Source of the DNA: Streptomyces sp. NRRL S-118 | GTDB lineage: Bacteria > Actinomycetota > Actinomycetes > Streptomycetales > Streptomycetaceae | NCBI RefSeq assembly: GCF_000716335.1 | Contig: NZ_KL591010.1 | Span: 233,105-297,104 of the forward strand | Length of the DNA stretch: 64,000 bases | Reading direction: 5' to 3' | In this document: in pieces, positions 8,447-17,402 of the stretch | Layout: every line of letters starts with the position of its first letter | Position numbering within the stretch: position 1 is the stretch's first letter | Made by a program: the position numbers and the translations under genes | The notes under the pieces: generated by a model | Database searches by the model: none | What the model saw: only the letters and a program-made list of their open reading frames with translations | Told to the model about the DNA's origin: nothing

Positions 8447-9379
8447 TCACCAGGTGGGGCCCGCCTCGAGGAGCCGGGCGCGCACCCGGTCCACGTGGGG
8501 GTTGTCCGGGGCGCCGGGCCGCTGGACGAGGTAACCGGTGTTGATGGGCGGGTCGTCCGGCTCGTGGAGGGCGACGAGGGTGCCGTCGGCGAGCTCGTCC
8601 TGGCACAGGTAGCGCGGCAGCACGGTGAAGCCGGCCCCGGCGACGACCGCGGCCAGGACGCCGCGCAGGTCGGGCACGGTCACGGCGGCCCGGCGCGTGA
8701 GGCGCCCGCCGAAGACGTGGCGCCAGTAGCGGCGCGCGATGGGCAGGTCCTCGGCGTACGTGACCAGTGGCGCGGCGTGCAGCGCGGCGGCGCCTTCGGC
8801 CGCCAGGCGGGGGGCGAGGCGCTCGGCCCAGGAGGGTGCCGCCACCAGGACGAACTCCTCGTCCGCCAGCGGCACCGCCACCAGCGTCCGGCCGCGCGGG
8901 CGGTGGGTGGAGACGACCAGGTCGTGGCGGCCGGCCCGGAGCTCGTCGAGGAGCGCGTCGGTCAGCCCGGTGGCCACGCGCAGCTGCACCCCGTCGGCGA
9001 CGAGCGGGGCCAGGGCGGGCAGGGCGCGGGTGCACAGCAGCTCGGCGGGCCCGGCGAGGTGGACGGGAGCGGCGCGGCTCTCGTCGGGGACGCCGGGCCC
9101 CGTGGCGGCGGCGAGCGCGTCGAGGGGGGCCGCGACGCGGGCGGCGAGCTCGTCGGCGACCGGGGTCGGGCGCACCCCGCGCGGCAGCCGCTCGAACAGC
9201 TCGCGTCCCGTCTGGCGTTCCAGGGTGCGGATCTGGGTGGTCACCGTGGGCTGGGAGAGCCCGAGCAGCTGGGCGGCCGCGGTGAAGGAACCGGAGCGGT
9301 GGACGGCGAGGAAAGTGCGCAGCAGATTGAGATCCGGCTGCGCCATGGGGGCAGGGCCATCGGGATTCCTATGGATCAC
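8447..9379 (-). CDS. LysR family transcriptional regulator
   Basis: A 310-residue LysR regulator. The N-terminal winged HTH is clear (LNLLRTFLAVHRSGSFTAAA, then LSQPTVTTQIRTLE). An effector-binding domain follows from about residue 95. The GTG at 9379 is preceded on the minus strand by TAGACT and 7 bases, suggesting a leaderless start; an ATG 33 bases inside (9346) is the alternative. It is divergent from the PfpI-family gene, and three related near-palindromes in and beside the shared control region suggest that it regulates itself and that gene. Confidence 0.92.
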   Translation of the reverse strand: MIHRNPDGPAPMAQPDLNLLRTFLAVHRSGSFTAAAQLLGLSQPTVTTQIRTLERQTGRELFERLPRGVRPTPVADELAARVAAPLDALAAATGPGVPDESRAAPVHLAGPAELLCTRALPALAPLVADGVQLRVATGLTDALLDELRAGRHDLVVSTHRPRGRTLVAVPLADEEFVLVAAPSWAERLAPRLAAEGAAALHAAPLVTYAEDLPIARRYWRHVFGGRLTRRAAVTVPDLRGVLAAVVAGAGFTVLPRYLCQDELADGTLVALHEPDDPPINTGYLVQRPGAPDNPHVDRVRARLLEAGPTW

Positions 9380-9474
9380 GCGCCGGAGTCTACGGTCTCC
9401 CGATGGGACGGGCCGCCGGTCGACCCATGCGATTCCCGATGGCTGCCATTGGCTGTTCCATTGGATCCCTATGG
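9357..9474. promoter_or_regulatory. Divergent control region with three CCAT-N9/10-ATGG sites
   Basis: Three related near-palindromes: CCATCGGGATTCCTATGG (9357-9374), CCATGCGATTCCCGATGG (9425-9442, similar when read on the other strand) and CCATTGGATCCCTATGG (9458-9474). The third overlaps a -35-like TTGGAT (9461-9466) that stands 18 bases before TACCGT (9485-9490), the probable promoter of the PfpI gene. The first lies just inside the LysR 5' end. The arrangement suits LysR autoregulation and activation. Confidence 0.5.
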
Positions 9475-9552
9475 CGGATCGGCCTACCGTCGAGGACGTA
9501 ACCGCACCACCGACCCGGGCCCGGCGGGGGCCCGCTCCCCCGGAGGAACACC

Positions 9553-10266
9553 ATGTCGAAGATCCTTTTCGTGATGACGGGCGCCACCCACTGGACGCTC
9601 ACGGACGGCACCGAGCACCCCACCGGCTTCTGGGCCGAGGAGGCCGTCGCCCCGTACGAGGCCTTCAGGGCGGCGGGCCACGAGATCGTGGTCGCCACGC
9701 CCGGCGGCGTCGTGCCGCAGGCGGACGCCGGCAGCCTGACGGCCGAGGCCAACGGCGGCCAGGAGAACGCCGACCGGATCGCCGGGGCCCTCGCCGCCAT
9801 GGACGAACTGCGCAGCCCGATCGCCCTGGAGGACGTCTCCCTCGACGACTACGCGGCCGTCTTCTACCCCGGCGGCCACGGCCCGATGGAGGACCTCGCC
9901 GTCGACGCCGGCTCCGGCCGGCTGCTCACCCTCGCCCTGCGCTCCGGCACGCCGCTCGGAGTCGTCTGCCACGGCCCGGCCGCCCTGCTCGCCGCGGTCG
10001 CGGAGGACGGCTCGAACGCGTTCGCCGGGTACCGGCTGACGGGCTTCACCAACGCCGAGGAGACCCAGGCCGGGCTCGCCGACAAGGCGCCGTGGCTGCT
10101 GCAGGACCGGCTCGTCGCGGCGGGCGCGGACTTCCAGGAGGGCGAGCCGTGGGCCCCGAACGTGGTGGTCGACCGGAACCTGGTCACCGGGCAGAACCCG
10201 GCCTCCTCCGCGTCGGTCGCCACCGAACTGCTCGCACTGCTCAAGCAGTCGGCCGTACGAGCCTGA
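9553..10266 (+). CDS. DJ-1/PfpI family protein
   Basis: A 237-residue protein of the type 1 glutamine amidotransferase-like superfamily, resembling HSP31/glyoxalase III-like members. The nucleophile elbow GVVCHGPAA gives Cys139 with His140 next to it, and an upstream acidic residue sits in [14 protein letters not shown]. Such proteins are linked to reactive aldehyde or electrophile stress; the actual activity here is inferred. A ribosome site GGAGG precedes the ATG. Its 3' end overlaps the convergent glycosyltransferase gene by 26 bases. Confidence 0.88.
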   Translation: MSKILFVMTGATHWTLTDGTEHPTGFWAEEAVAPYEAFRAAGHEIVVATPGGVVPQADAGSLTAEANGGQENADRIAGALAAMDELRSPIALEDVSLDDYAAVFYPGGHGPMEDLAVDAGSGRLLTLALRSGTPLGVVCHGPAALLAAVAEDGSNAFAGYRLTGFTNAEETQAGLADKAPWLLQDRLVAAGADFQEGEPWAPNVVVDRNLVTGQNPASSASVATELLALLKQSAVRA

Positions 10267-11452
10267 GCTCCGCCTCGATGAGGTCCGCCGCACGCCGGGT
10301 ACCGCCCTCGGCGGCCATCCGCAGCCGCAGCTCCGCCGACCTCCGGGCGACCTCGGGGTCGGCGGTCAGTTCCAGGACGGCCGTGCGCAGGGCGTCGGCG
10401 GTGGCCTCCTCCCTCGGGAGGTGGCGCGCGACGCCGAGCGACGCCAGCATCCCGGCGTTGCCGAACTGGTCGACCGCCTGCGGTACGGCGACCATCGGCG
10501 TCCCCGTGGCGAGGCCCTCCTGGCAGCCGCCCGCGCCCGCGTGCGTGATGAAGGCGTCGGCCTTGCGCAGGATCGCCGGCTGGGGCACCCAGTCGTGGAC
10601 CTCGATGTTCCCGGGCACGTCGCCGAGCTCGGCGGGATCGACGTGCTTGCCGATCTGGAGCACGACGTGCCACCCGGGCAGGTCGCCGAACGCCTCGACG
10701 CACTCGCGGTAGAAGCCGGGCTGCTTGGTGAAGGTGGAGCCGAGCGAGACGAGCAGCACCTTCCCGGCGCCGGGCGGACGCCGCCACTCCCCCTGTTCGG
10801 CGCGGTCGCCCTGACAGGCGCCGACGAAGGCGTAGACGGACTCGTCCACGCGGTCCGCGTTCGGCTGGAGCGCCTTGGGGATCAGCACGACGGCCTTGCG
10901 CGGCCGGGCGATCAGCCGGTCGGGGTGGGTGTCGATGCCGTTCTCCGCGAGCCACGCCTCGAAGCGCGCGTAGTACGCCCTGCCGCGCTCGGATGCCTTG
11001 AGGTCCGCGTACATCGGGTCGAGGACCTCTTCCTCGTACCCCTCCCAGGGCACCAGGTTCGGCCAGAGGGATACGGCGGGGACACCCCACCGGTGGGCGA
11101 GGACGGGCGCCGGGTAGGCGGTGATGTCGTGCAGGACGAGGTCGGGTTCGTCGCCCTCGAACGCCGCCGCGAGCTGTGGCAGCACCTGGACGGCATCGCT
11201 CAGGAACGGCTCGATGTTGTCGATCAGCTCCGTCCCCCACGCATCCGGGTCGTCGTCCGTCGGCAGGGTCGAGGTGTAGATCACCGGTTCCGCGCCGGTG
11301 GCGGCGACCTTGTCGGCGAAAGAGGCGGGGATCGCGTAGCTGACGCGGTGCCCGCGGGCGACGAGCTCCCGGATGACGTCGAGGCTCGGGTTCACGTGCC
11401 CATGGGCGGCGATGGAGAACATGGCGATATGGGCACGGTCTGCTGTGGTCAT
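10241..11452 (-). CDS. Macrolide-type UDP-glycosyltransferase (MGT/OleD-like)
   Basis: A 403-residue GT-B, family 1 glycosyltransferase. The N-terminal acceptor domain starts with [20 protein letters not shown], carrying the catalytic His; [13 protein letters not shown] follows. The C-terminal donor domain has the sugar-nucleotide signature [20 protein letters not shown]. Streptomyces homologues glucosylate and inactivate macrolides, so resistance or detoxification is likely, but the acceptor cannot be read from sequence. The promoter is unusually clear and the mRNA probably leaderless (see 11459-11487). Confidence 0.92.
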   Translation of the reverse strand: MTTADRAHIAMFSIAAHGHVNPSLDVIRELVARGHRVSYAIPASFADKVAATGAEPVIYTSTLPTDDDPDAWGTELIDNIEPFLSDAVQVLPQLAAAFEGDEPDLVLHDITAYPAPVLAHRWGVPAVSLWPNLVPWEGYEEEVLDPMYADLKASERGRAYYARFEAWLAENGIDTHPDRLIARPRKAVVLIPKALQPNADRVDESVYAFVGACQGDRAEQGEWRRPPGAGKVLLVSLGSTFTKQPGFYRECVEAFGDLPGWHVVLQIGKHVDPAELGDVPGNIEVHDWVPQPAILRKADAFITHAGAGGCQEGLATGTPMVAVPQAVDQFGNAGMLASLGVARHLPREEATADALRTAVLELTADPEVARRSAELRLRMAAEGGTRRAADLIEAELRLVRPTA

Positions 11453-11458
11453 GATCCG

Positions 11459-11487
11459 AGGCTAACGAGACGAGACGTCTCGTGCAA
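11459..11487 (-). promoter_or_regulatory. Promoter with operator palindrome for the glycosyltransferase
   Basis: On the minus strand: -35 TTGCAC (plus 11482-11487), a 17-base spacer, -10 TAGCCT (plus 11459-11464), then 6 bases to the ATG. The spacer contains the perfect 14-base palindrome ACGAGACGTCTCGT (11470-11483). A repressor, perhaps TetR-like, bound there would block RNA polymerase. No such regulator gene is adjacent. Confidence 0.65.
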
Positions 11488-11505
11488 TCAATATTCCGTC
11501 GAGCG

Positions 11506-12807
11506 TCAGCGCTGATAGCGGGCGAGCACCAGGTTCCCGTCCTCGACCAGCCGCTCCTCCAGTTCGCCGGCGTCGATGGCACCGCTGTAGTACTCCTGGA
11601 ACGCCGGTGTGGCGACCTTGTCCTTCCACTCCGGGTAGCCCCGCACGGACTGCGCCGGAGCGGGGCGCAGGTGCCCGGCCAGCGCCACGCCGGTCGCCCA
11701 GCCGTGTTCGGTCGTGCGCAGCGACGGATCGGCGAGCGCCCGCTTCCCGGTCGGCAGCATCCAGTCGCCGCGCGCGAGGCGGACCATGTTGCGCGGCTGG
11801 AGCAGGAAGTCGAGGAACCGTGCGGCCTCCTTCTTGTACGGGCTGGCCTCGGCGATCGAGAGGGTCTGCGGGCTGACGCCCTGGGCGAGGCCCTCCTCGC
11901 CCGCGGGTGCGGGCAGCACCGTCCAGGCGAAGTCCTCGGGTGCCTGCTGCACGATCTGCTGGCGGTACGAGAAGCCGAGCGGGACCATCGCGTACCGGCC
12001 GCCGAAGAGACCGGGCAGCGTGTCGGAGCCGCCCATGCCGAGGGTGGAGCGGGACGCGGTGCCGTCGGTGCCGATCTGCTCGCGGACGGTCCGGGGCACC
12101 ACGGCGTCGCCGTCCGTGAACCGGATGCGGACCTTGCCGTCGTCCCCCTGGTGGAAGAGGCGGCCGCCCGCCGAGAGCCCGAGGTTGAGCGAGACGGAGA
12201 CGGGCTCCTTCAGCGGCCAGGCGACGGCGTGGGCCCCCTTCCCCATCACGGCCTGCATCCGGCGCGCGGCGTGCCGGAACTCCGGCCACGTCCACGGCTC
12301 CTCCGGGGTCGGGATGCGGACCCCGGACTTCTCCAGCACCCTCTTGTCGGCGATGACGACGCGCGGCTCCTGGAGGAACGGCACGCCGTACACGCCCTCC
12401 CCGAAGGTGGTGGTCCGCCAGCTGTGCTCGGGGATGTCGGCCTTCAGCCGGGCGGACAGCAGGCCGCGCAGATCGGCGAGGTGGCCCCCGTGGGCGAAGT
12501 CGGCGAGGTCGTCGGAGGCGTCATGGATGATGTCGGGCGCCTCGCCGCCCTCGAAGGAGGTGAGGAGCTGGTCGTGGACGCTGTCCCAGCTGCCCTGCAC
12601 GTACTGCACCCGGATGTCGGGGTGGGCGGCGTTCCACTCCGCGACGAGCTCCTTGTTGGCATCGACGGACTCCTTCTGCCAGGCGAGCGACTGGAAGCGC
12701 AGGACGGTCCGGCCGTCCTGCCCCCCGCCCCCGTCGCCGGAGCATCCGGTGCCGGGGAGCAGCAGGGCGAAGGCGGCGGCCACGGCGGCGAAGCGGGCGG
12801 CGCGCAT
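11506..12807 (-). CDS. Sugar ABC transporter substrate-binding lipoprotein
   Basis: A 433-residue extracellular solute-binding protein of family 1. The signal peptide ends in a lipobox-like GTGC, with Cys22 as the lipidation site. The mature domain shows features of sugar binders such as VEWNAAHPDIRVQYVQG-like text and PWTWPEF. It is the last gene of a permease, permease, binding protein operon; its ATG overlaps the preceding stop by one base (TGATG). No ATPase gene is present, as is common in Streptomyces, where one MsiK-type ATPase serves many sugar importers. The sugar is unknown. Confidence 0.9.
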   Translation of the reverse strand: MRAARFAAVAAAFALLLPGTGCSGDGGGGQDGRTVLRFQSLAWQKESVDANKELVAEWNAAHPDIRVQYVQGSWDSVHDQLLTSFEGGEAPDIIHDASDDLADFAHGGHLADLRGLLSARLKADIPEHSWRTTTFGEGVYGVPFLQEPRVVIADKRVLEKSGVRIPTPEEPWTWPEFRHAARRMQAVMGKGAHAVAWPLKEPVSVSLNLGLSAGGRLFHQGDDGKVRIRFTDGDAVVPRTVREQIGTDGTASRSTLGMGGSDTLPGLFGGRYAMVPLGFSYRQQIVQQAPEDFAWTVLPAPAGEEGLAQGVSPQTLSIAEASPYKKEAARFLDFLLQPRNMVRLARGDWMLPTGKRALADPSLRTTEHGWATGVALAGHLRPAPAQSVRGYPEWKDKVATPAFQEYYSGAIDAGELEERLVEDGNLVLARYQR

Positions 12808-13661
12808 CAGGACTTCACCGCCCCGGCGAGCATGCCGCCCGTGATCCACTTCTGGATGAGCGCGAAGACGACCAGCGACGGAAGCGTGGCGAGGAACGCG
12901 GCCGCGGCGAGCGGGCCGAGGTCCGCGACGCCCTCCGCGCCCAGGAAATGGGTGAGGACGACCGGCAAGGTCTGCTTCTCCGGGGTCTTGAGCAGGACGA
13001 GCGCGAAGAAGAACTCGTTCCATGCGGTGATGAAGGCGAAGAGCGCGGTGGCGGCGATACCGGGCGCGAGCAGCGGCGCGGTGACCGACAGGAGCGTACG
13101 GAGCCGGCCCGCGCCGTCGACCGCCGCGGCCTCCTCCAGCTCGGCCGGGACGGCCCGTACGTACCCCATGAGCATCCACAGCGCGAACGGCAGCGACCAC
13201 ACGACGTACACCATGACCAGCCCGGACAGCGTGTTGATCAGATGCAGGTTCTTCAGGACCAGGAACAGCGGGATGATCACCAGGACGAACGGGAACGCCT
13301 GGCTGACCACGACCCACGCGCCGGCGGCGGCGGACAGCCTCCCCCGGCGCCGCGCCGTCACATAGGCCATGGGGGTCGCGACGACGACGGCGATCAGCGC
13401 CGCGCTCGCCGCCGCCACCAGGCTGTTGGCCGCGGCGCCGAGCAGCGGCTGTTCACCGAAGGCCTGGCGGAAGTTGGCGAGGGTGGGCTCGTCGGGGATC
13501 CAGGCGGGGTGCAGGGAGGCGAGCTCCCGGGCGGGCTTGAAGGCGGTGGAGACCAGCCAGAGGAACGGGAAGGCGAGGAAGGCCAGGTACCCGAGGAGGG
13601 CCAGGTACTGGCCGGCCCGGGCCGGCCCGCGGGCGCGCGGCCCGGTGCGGACACCGCTCAC
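12807..13661 (-). CDS. Sugar ABC transporter permease (MsmG/MalG-like)
   Basis: A 284-residue membrane subunit with six predicted helices. The EAA loop for ATPase docking is ELEEAAAVDGAGRLRTLL. The GTG start was chosen because a strong GAAAGGAGG site precedes it and because it overlaps the upstream stop in a GTGA arrangement. It is the second permease of the sugar importer operon. Confidence 0.91.
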   Translation of the reverse strand: MSGVRTGPRARGPARAGQYLALLGYLAFLAFPFLWLVSTAFKPARELASLHPAWIPDEPTLANFRQAFGEQPLLGAAANSLVAAASAALIAVVVATPMAYVTARRRGRLSAAAGAWVVVSQAFPFVLVIIPLFLVLKNLHLINTLSGLVMVYVVWSLPFALWMLMGYVRAVPAELEEAAAVDGAGRLRTLLSVTAPLLAPGIAATALFAFITAWNEFFFALVLLKTPEKQTLPVVLTHFLGAEGVADLGPLAAAAFLATLPSLVVFALIQKWITGGMLAGAVKS

Positions 13662-14611
13662 CGGTCCCCGCCTCCTTTCAGTCGTCCCACCAGGTACAGG
13701 GCGAGGAGTACGGAGATCACGGCGACCATCACGCAGCCCATCGCCGCCGCGTAGCCGAACTGGCCGTACCGGAAGGCCTCCTCGTAGGCGAAGAGCATCG
13801 GCAGCCGGGTGCGCCCGCCGGGCCCGCCGCTGGTCAGCACGTACACCAGGGCGAAGGCGTTGAAGTTCCAGATGAAGTTGAGCGCCGTGATGGCGAGGGC
13901 GACCGGCTTGAGCGCGGGCCAGGTGACGGTACGGAACCGGCGCCACGCGCCCGCGCCGTCCAGTGCCGCGGCCTCGTGCAGTTCCTGCGGGGTGTTCTGG
14001 AGCCCGGCCAGCAGCGCCACGGTGGTCTGCGGCATGCCCGCCCAGACGCCGACGACGATCACGGCGGGCAGGGCGGTGGCGAGTCCGGTGAGCCAGGCGT
14101 GCCCGCCGCCGAGGCCCAGATCGCGCAGGGTCTCGTTGAGGACGCCGGCGTCGGGGTGGTAGACGAGCCGCCACATGATGCCGACGACCACCTCGGGCAT
14201 GGCCCAGGGGATGATGGCCAGGGCCCGTACCGGCCAGCGGAGACGGAGGTCCTGGTTCAGCAGCAGCGCCAGGCCCAGCGCCAGGACGAACTGCGGGACG
14301 GTGACACCGGCCGCCCAGAGCAGGCCGATGCGGAAGGACTCCCAGAACAGCGTGTCGTGCGCCAGGTCCTGGAAATTGAGCGTGCCGATCCACCGGGTGG
14401 ACGTGGTGCGCCCCGACTGGGCGTCCGTGAAGGCCAGCGCGATGCCGTACAGCAGCGGGCCGACACTGAGCACCAGGATGGGCAGCAGGGCGGGCAGCAC
14501 GAGGAACCACGCCCCGTGGTCCACCGGCAGCCGCTCGGGCCGCCGCACCGGCCGGCCCGGGGGCCCGCCGGCCTTCCCGCCGGTCCCCCGCACTGCGGTT
14601 GCCGATGTCAA
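13658..14611 (-). CDS. Sugar ABC transporter permease (MsmF/MalF-like)
   Basis: A 317-residue membrane subunit, first gene of the importer operon. Six or so hydrophobic segments begin near residue 28 (FLVLPALLPILVLSVGPLLY). The docking loop is ELHEAAALDGAGAWRRF. I chose a TTG start at 14611 because GGGGG stands 7 bases upstream; no ATG or GTG with a ribosome site lies near. The 134 bases to the divergent kinase gene should hold both promoters. Confidence 0.87.
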   Translation of the reverse strand: MTSATAVRGTGGKAGGPPGRPVRRPERLPVDHGAWFLVLPALLPILVLSVGPLLYGIALAFTDAQSGRTTSTRWIGTLNFQDLAHDTLFWESFRIGLLWAAGVTVPQFVLALGLALLLNQDLRLRWPVRALAIIPWAMPEVVVGIMWRLVYHPDAGVLNETLRDLGLGGGHAWLTGLATALPAVIVVGVWAGMPQTTVALLAGLQNTPQELHEAAALDGAGAWRRFRTVTWPALKPVALAITALNFIWNFNAFALVYVLTSGGPGGRTRLPMLFAYEEAFRYGQFGYAAAMGCVMVAVISVLLALYLVGRLKGGGDR

Positions 14612-14745
14612 GGAATCGCCCCCTTTGTCAAGGTGAGCCGGCCTGGCGTCATCGTCCTGACGGGTCGTCGGTTCGTCAAGCAGCCGTGCGCGGATGGGAG
14701 ACTTGGCCGGATGGGCTGACGGACACGTGTGTGCGGAGGGACGCG

Positions 14746-15606
14746 ATGGACGAGGCGCGGGCGCGGGAGGTCCTGGCCGCCGCCGGGGTGGAGCCGGTGC
14801 GCTCCGGGGCGGCACTGCTGGCCCTCGGCGAGAACGCGGTCTTCGCCGCCGGCGACCTGGTCGTCAAGGTCGGCCGCGGCGCGGAGCTGCTGGAGCGCGC
14901 CGAGCGGGAGGTGGCCGTCGCCGCCTGGCTGGAGGAGTCCGGCATCCCGGCCGTCCGGGCCGCCGAGCCCAAGCCGCGGCTGGTGGACGGCCACCCGGTG
15001 ACCGTGTGGCACCGGCTGCCCGCTGCCGTGCGCCCGGCCGAGCCGCGGGACCTGGCCCCGCTGCTGCGCCGCGTCCACGCCCTGCCCGAGCCGTCCTTCG
15101 CGCTGCCGCGCCGGGACCTGCTGGGCGGTGTGGAGCGCTGGCTGCGCCTCGCGGGCGAGGCGATCGACCCGGCGGACGCGGCGTTCCTGCGGGAACGGCG
15201 CGACGGCTTCGCCGCGGCGGCCGCCGCGCTCACCCCGCACCTGACGCCGGGCCCTCTCCACGGCGACGCGCTGCCCCGCAACGTCCACATCGGCCCGGAC
15301 GGGCCCGTCCTGGTCGACCTGGAGACGTTCTCCTCGGACCTCAGGGAGCACGATCTGGTGGTGCTGGCGCTCTCCCGGGACAGGTACGGACTCGACCCGG
15401 CGGCCTACGACGCGTTCACCGCGGCGTACGGGTGGGACGTGCGCGCGTGGGAGGGCTGTGCCGTGCTGCGCGGCGCCCGCGAGACCGCGAGCTGCGCGTG
15501 GGTGGCGCAGCACGCCCCCACGAACCCGAAGGCGCTCGCCGAGTTCCGCCGCCGGGTGGCCTCCCTGCGCGACGGCGACCCGGCGGTGCGCTGGTACCCG
15601 TTCTGA
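14746..15606 (+). CDS. APH-type phosphotransferase family protein
   Basis: A 286-residue protein with the aminoglycoside phosphotransferase/choline kinase-like fold. The catalytic loop is LHGDALPRNVHI (HGD....N) and the metal-binding motif appears as DLE rather than the usual DFD/DWE. A nucleotide-binding N-lobe contains DLVVKVGRG. The ATG at 14746 has GGAGGG 5 bases before it. These proteins phosphorylate small molecules or antibiotics; the substrate is unknown. It is divergent from the sugar importer. Confidence 0.85.
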   Translation: MDEARAREVLAAAGVEPVRSGAALLALGENAVFAAGDLVVKVGRGAELLERAEREVAVAAWLEESGIPAVRAAEPKPRLVDGHPVTVWHRLPAAVRPAEPRDLAPLLRRVHALPEPSFALPRRDLLGGVERWLRLAGEAIDPADAAFLRERRDGFAAAAAALTPHLTPGPLHGDALPRNVHIGPDGPVLVDLETFSSDLREHDLVVLALSRDRYGLDPAAYDAFTAAYGWDVRAWEGCAVLRGARETASCAWVAQHAPTNPKALAEFRRRVASLRDGDPAVRWYPF

Positions 15607-15647
15607 CGTCGTGGAGCTCCCTGCCCGTCCGCCGCAGGAGGACCGAG

Positions 15648-16549
15648 ATGCGCATGGAGACCGGTGACGTCACGCTCGAGGTGCGGGACAGCGGGACCGG
15701 CGGTGAGGCTGTCCTGCTGGTGCACGGCTTCCCCGACACCCATGCGCTCCGCGCCCCCAGGTGGCGGCGCTGAACGCCGCCGGGTACCGCACGATCGCCC
15801 CGACCTGCGCGGGTTCGGCGGCTCCGGCCGCCCGGTGGACACCGCGGCGTACGCCCCCGACCGCTCCGTGGCCGATCTGCTGGAGCTGCTCGACCGGCTG
15901 GGGATCGAGCGCGCTCACCTGGTCGGGCACGACTGGGGATCCGCCGTCGTGCAGGGCCTGGCGAGGACCGCCCCGGAGCGGGCAGCCGGCCTGTCCCTGC
16001 TGTCGGCGGGGCACCTGGGCGGCTGCTGTCGGCGGCTGGGAGCAGCGCGAGCGCTCCTGGTACGTGCTGCTGTTCCAGCTCGCGGGGCTCGCCGAGGAGT
16101 GGCTGTCCCACGACGACGTCGCGAACCTGCGGGAGATACTGGCGGAGCATCCGGACGCCGAGGAGGTTGTGGAGCGGATGCGGGAACCGGGCGCACTGAC
16201 CGCCGCACTGGCGGTGTACCGCGCGGGCCTGCCGCCCGAGGCGCTCTGCGGCCCTCCGGTGCCGCTGCCGCCGCTGCCGGGTCCGGTCCTGGGCGTGGGG
16301 AGCTCGGGCGACCGGTTGCTCACCGAACAGTCGATGACCGGCACGGAGAAGCACGTCGACGGTCCGTGGCGCTACGAGCGGGTGGAGAACGCCGGGCACT
16401 GGCTGCCGCTGGAGGCGCCGGAGCGTGTGAACGGGCTGCTGCTCGACTTCCTCGCCGAGTGCCGGGCGTCGGCACAGGCCGGGGGCCGGTACCGGACGGG
16501 ACGAGGACCGGGCGAGGGACGGCTCCCGGTGGGCACCCGGGGAGCCTGA
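15648..16549 (+). pseudogene. Frameshifted alpha/beta hydrolase (epoxide hydrolase-like)
   Basis: Homologous segments of one alpha/beta hydrolase lie in changing frames. Frame 1 from ATG 15648 gives VLLVHGFPDTHAL to about 15752. A second frame gives VAALNAAGYRTIAP to about 15805. A third gives DLRGFGGSGRPVD through the nucleophile elbow GHDWGSA (Asp) to about 16020. The second frame then returns with WEQRERSWYVLLFQLAGLAEEW and the His region ENAGHWLPLE to a stop at 16549. Three frame changes are needed, so it is either inactive or the assembly has indel errors. A ribosome site AGGAGG-like run precedes the ATG. Confidence 0.8.
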
Positions 16550-16556
16550 CGCGGCC

Positions 16557-17291
16557 TCAGCCGGCTGCCTGGGTCACCGCGGGCGTCAGCTCACGCAGGG
16601 GCCAGGCCGGGTCTATGACCGCGTCCGGGGTGCCCTTGCGGCGCAGGAAGCTCTGGAAGTCGGCGGCCCACTGCGCGTACCACCCGATCTGCCGCTCGTG
16701 CAGCTCCCCCGCCGTCAGCGCGCCGACCGAGGCGTGCCGCTCGGCTATGGCACGGGCCACCTGGACCGCGGCGAGCGCGTCGGCGGCCGCCTGGTGCGCG
16801 CCGTCGAGCACGACGCCGTACTCGCCGCACACCGCCTCCAGGTTCCGCTTGCCCCGCCGGTAGCGGTCGACGGCCCGGTCGATGGTGTACGGGTCGACGA
16901 CCGGCCCGATCGCCGCGCCGCCCAGCCGCTCGCTCAGGCCCGGCAGCCCGTGGCGCCGCAACTCCGCCGTGAGCAGCGTCAGGTCGAAGGCGGCGTTGTA
17001 GGCGACGACCGGCACGCCGCGCTCCCAGTACCCGACGAGGGTGCCGGCGAGCTCGTCGGCGACCTCCCGGGCGGGGCGGCCCTCGGCCGCGGCGCGCTCG
17101 CTGCTGATGCCGTGGATCGCCGAGGCCTGCGCGGGGATGAGGATGCCCGGATCGGCCAGCCACTCGCGGCGCACCACCGTCTCCCCGCCCCGTACCTCGA
17201 TGACCGCGGCCGTCACGATGCGCGCTTCGAGCGGCTCCGTGCCCGTCGTCTCCAGGTCGAAGCCGACCAGCGTCTCCCCGTGCCAGCCCAT
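16557..17291 (-). CDS. DnaQ-like 3'-5' exonuclease
   Basis: A 244-residue DEDDh exonuclease of the DNA polymerase III epsilon/RNase T superfamily. ExoI is VGFDLETTG (Asp, Glu), ExoII is PVVAYNAAFDLTLL (Asp), and ExoIII is GAHQAAADALAA (His, Asp). There is no fused BRCT or UvrC domain. An AAGGAGG ribosome site lies 6 bases before the ATG. Likely roles are DNA repair or nucleic acid turnover, by family inference. Confidence 0.92.
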   Translation of the reverse strand: MGWHGETLVGFDLETTGTEPLEARIVTAAVIEVRGGETVVRREWLADPGILIPAQASAIHGISSERAAAEGRPAREVADELAGTLVGYWERGVPVVAYNAAFDLTLLTAELRRHGLPGLSERLGGAAIGPVVDPYTIDRAVDRYRRGKRNLEAVCGEYGVVLDGAHQAAADALAAVQVARAIAERHASVGALTAGELHERQIGWYAQWAADFQSFLRRKGTPDAVIDPAWPLRELTPAVTQAAG

Positions 17292-17402
17292 GCTGAACCT
17301 CCTTGTGGTGCGGTGGTGCGCCCCCCGTTCGGTGCACTCCCCCGTTGGCTCTTCACCTTCGCACGCACCACTGACAATCGGTCCCGCACGCCGGGACGGG
17401 GC

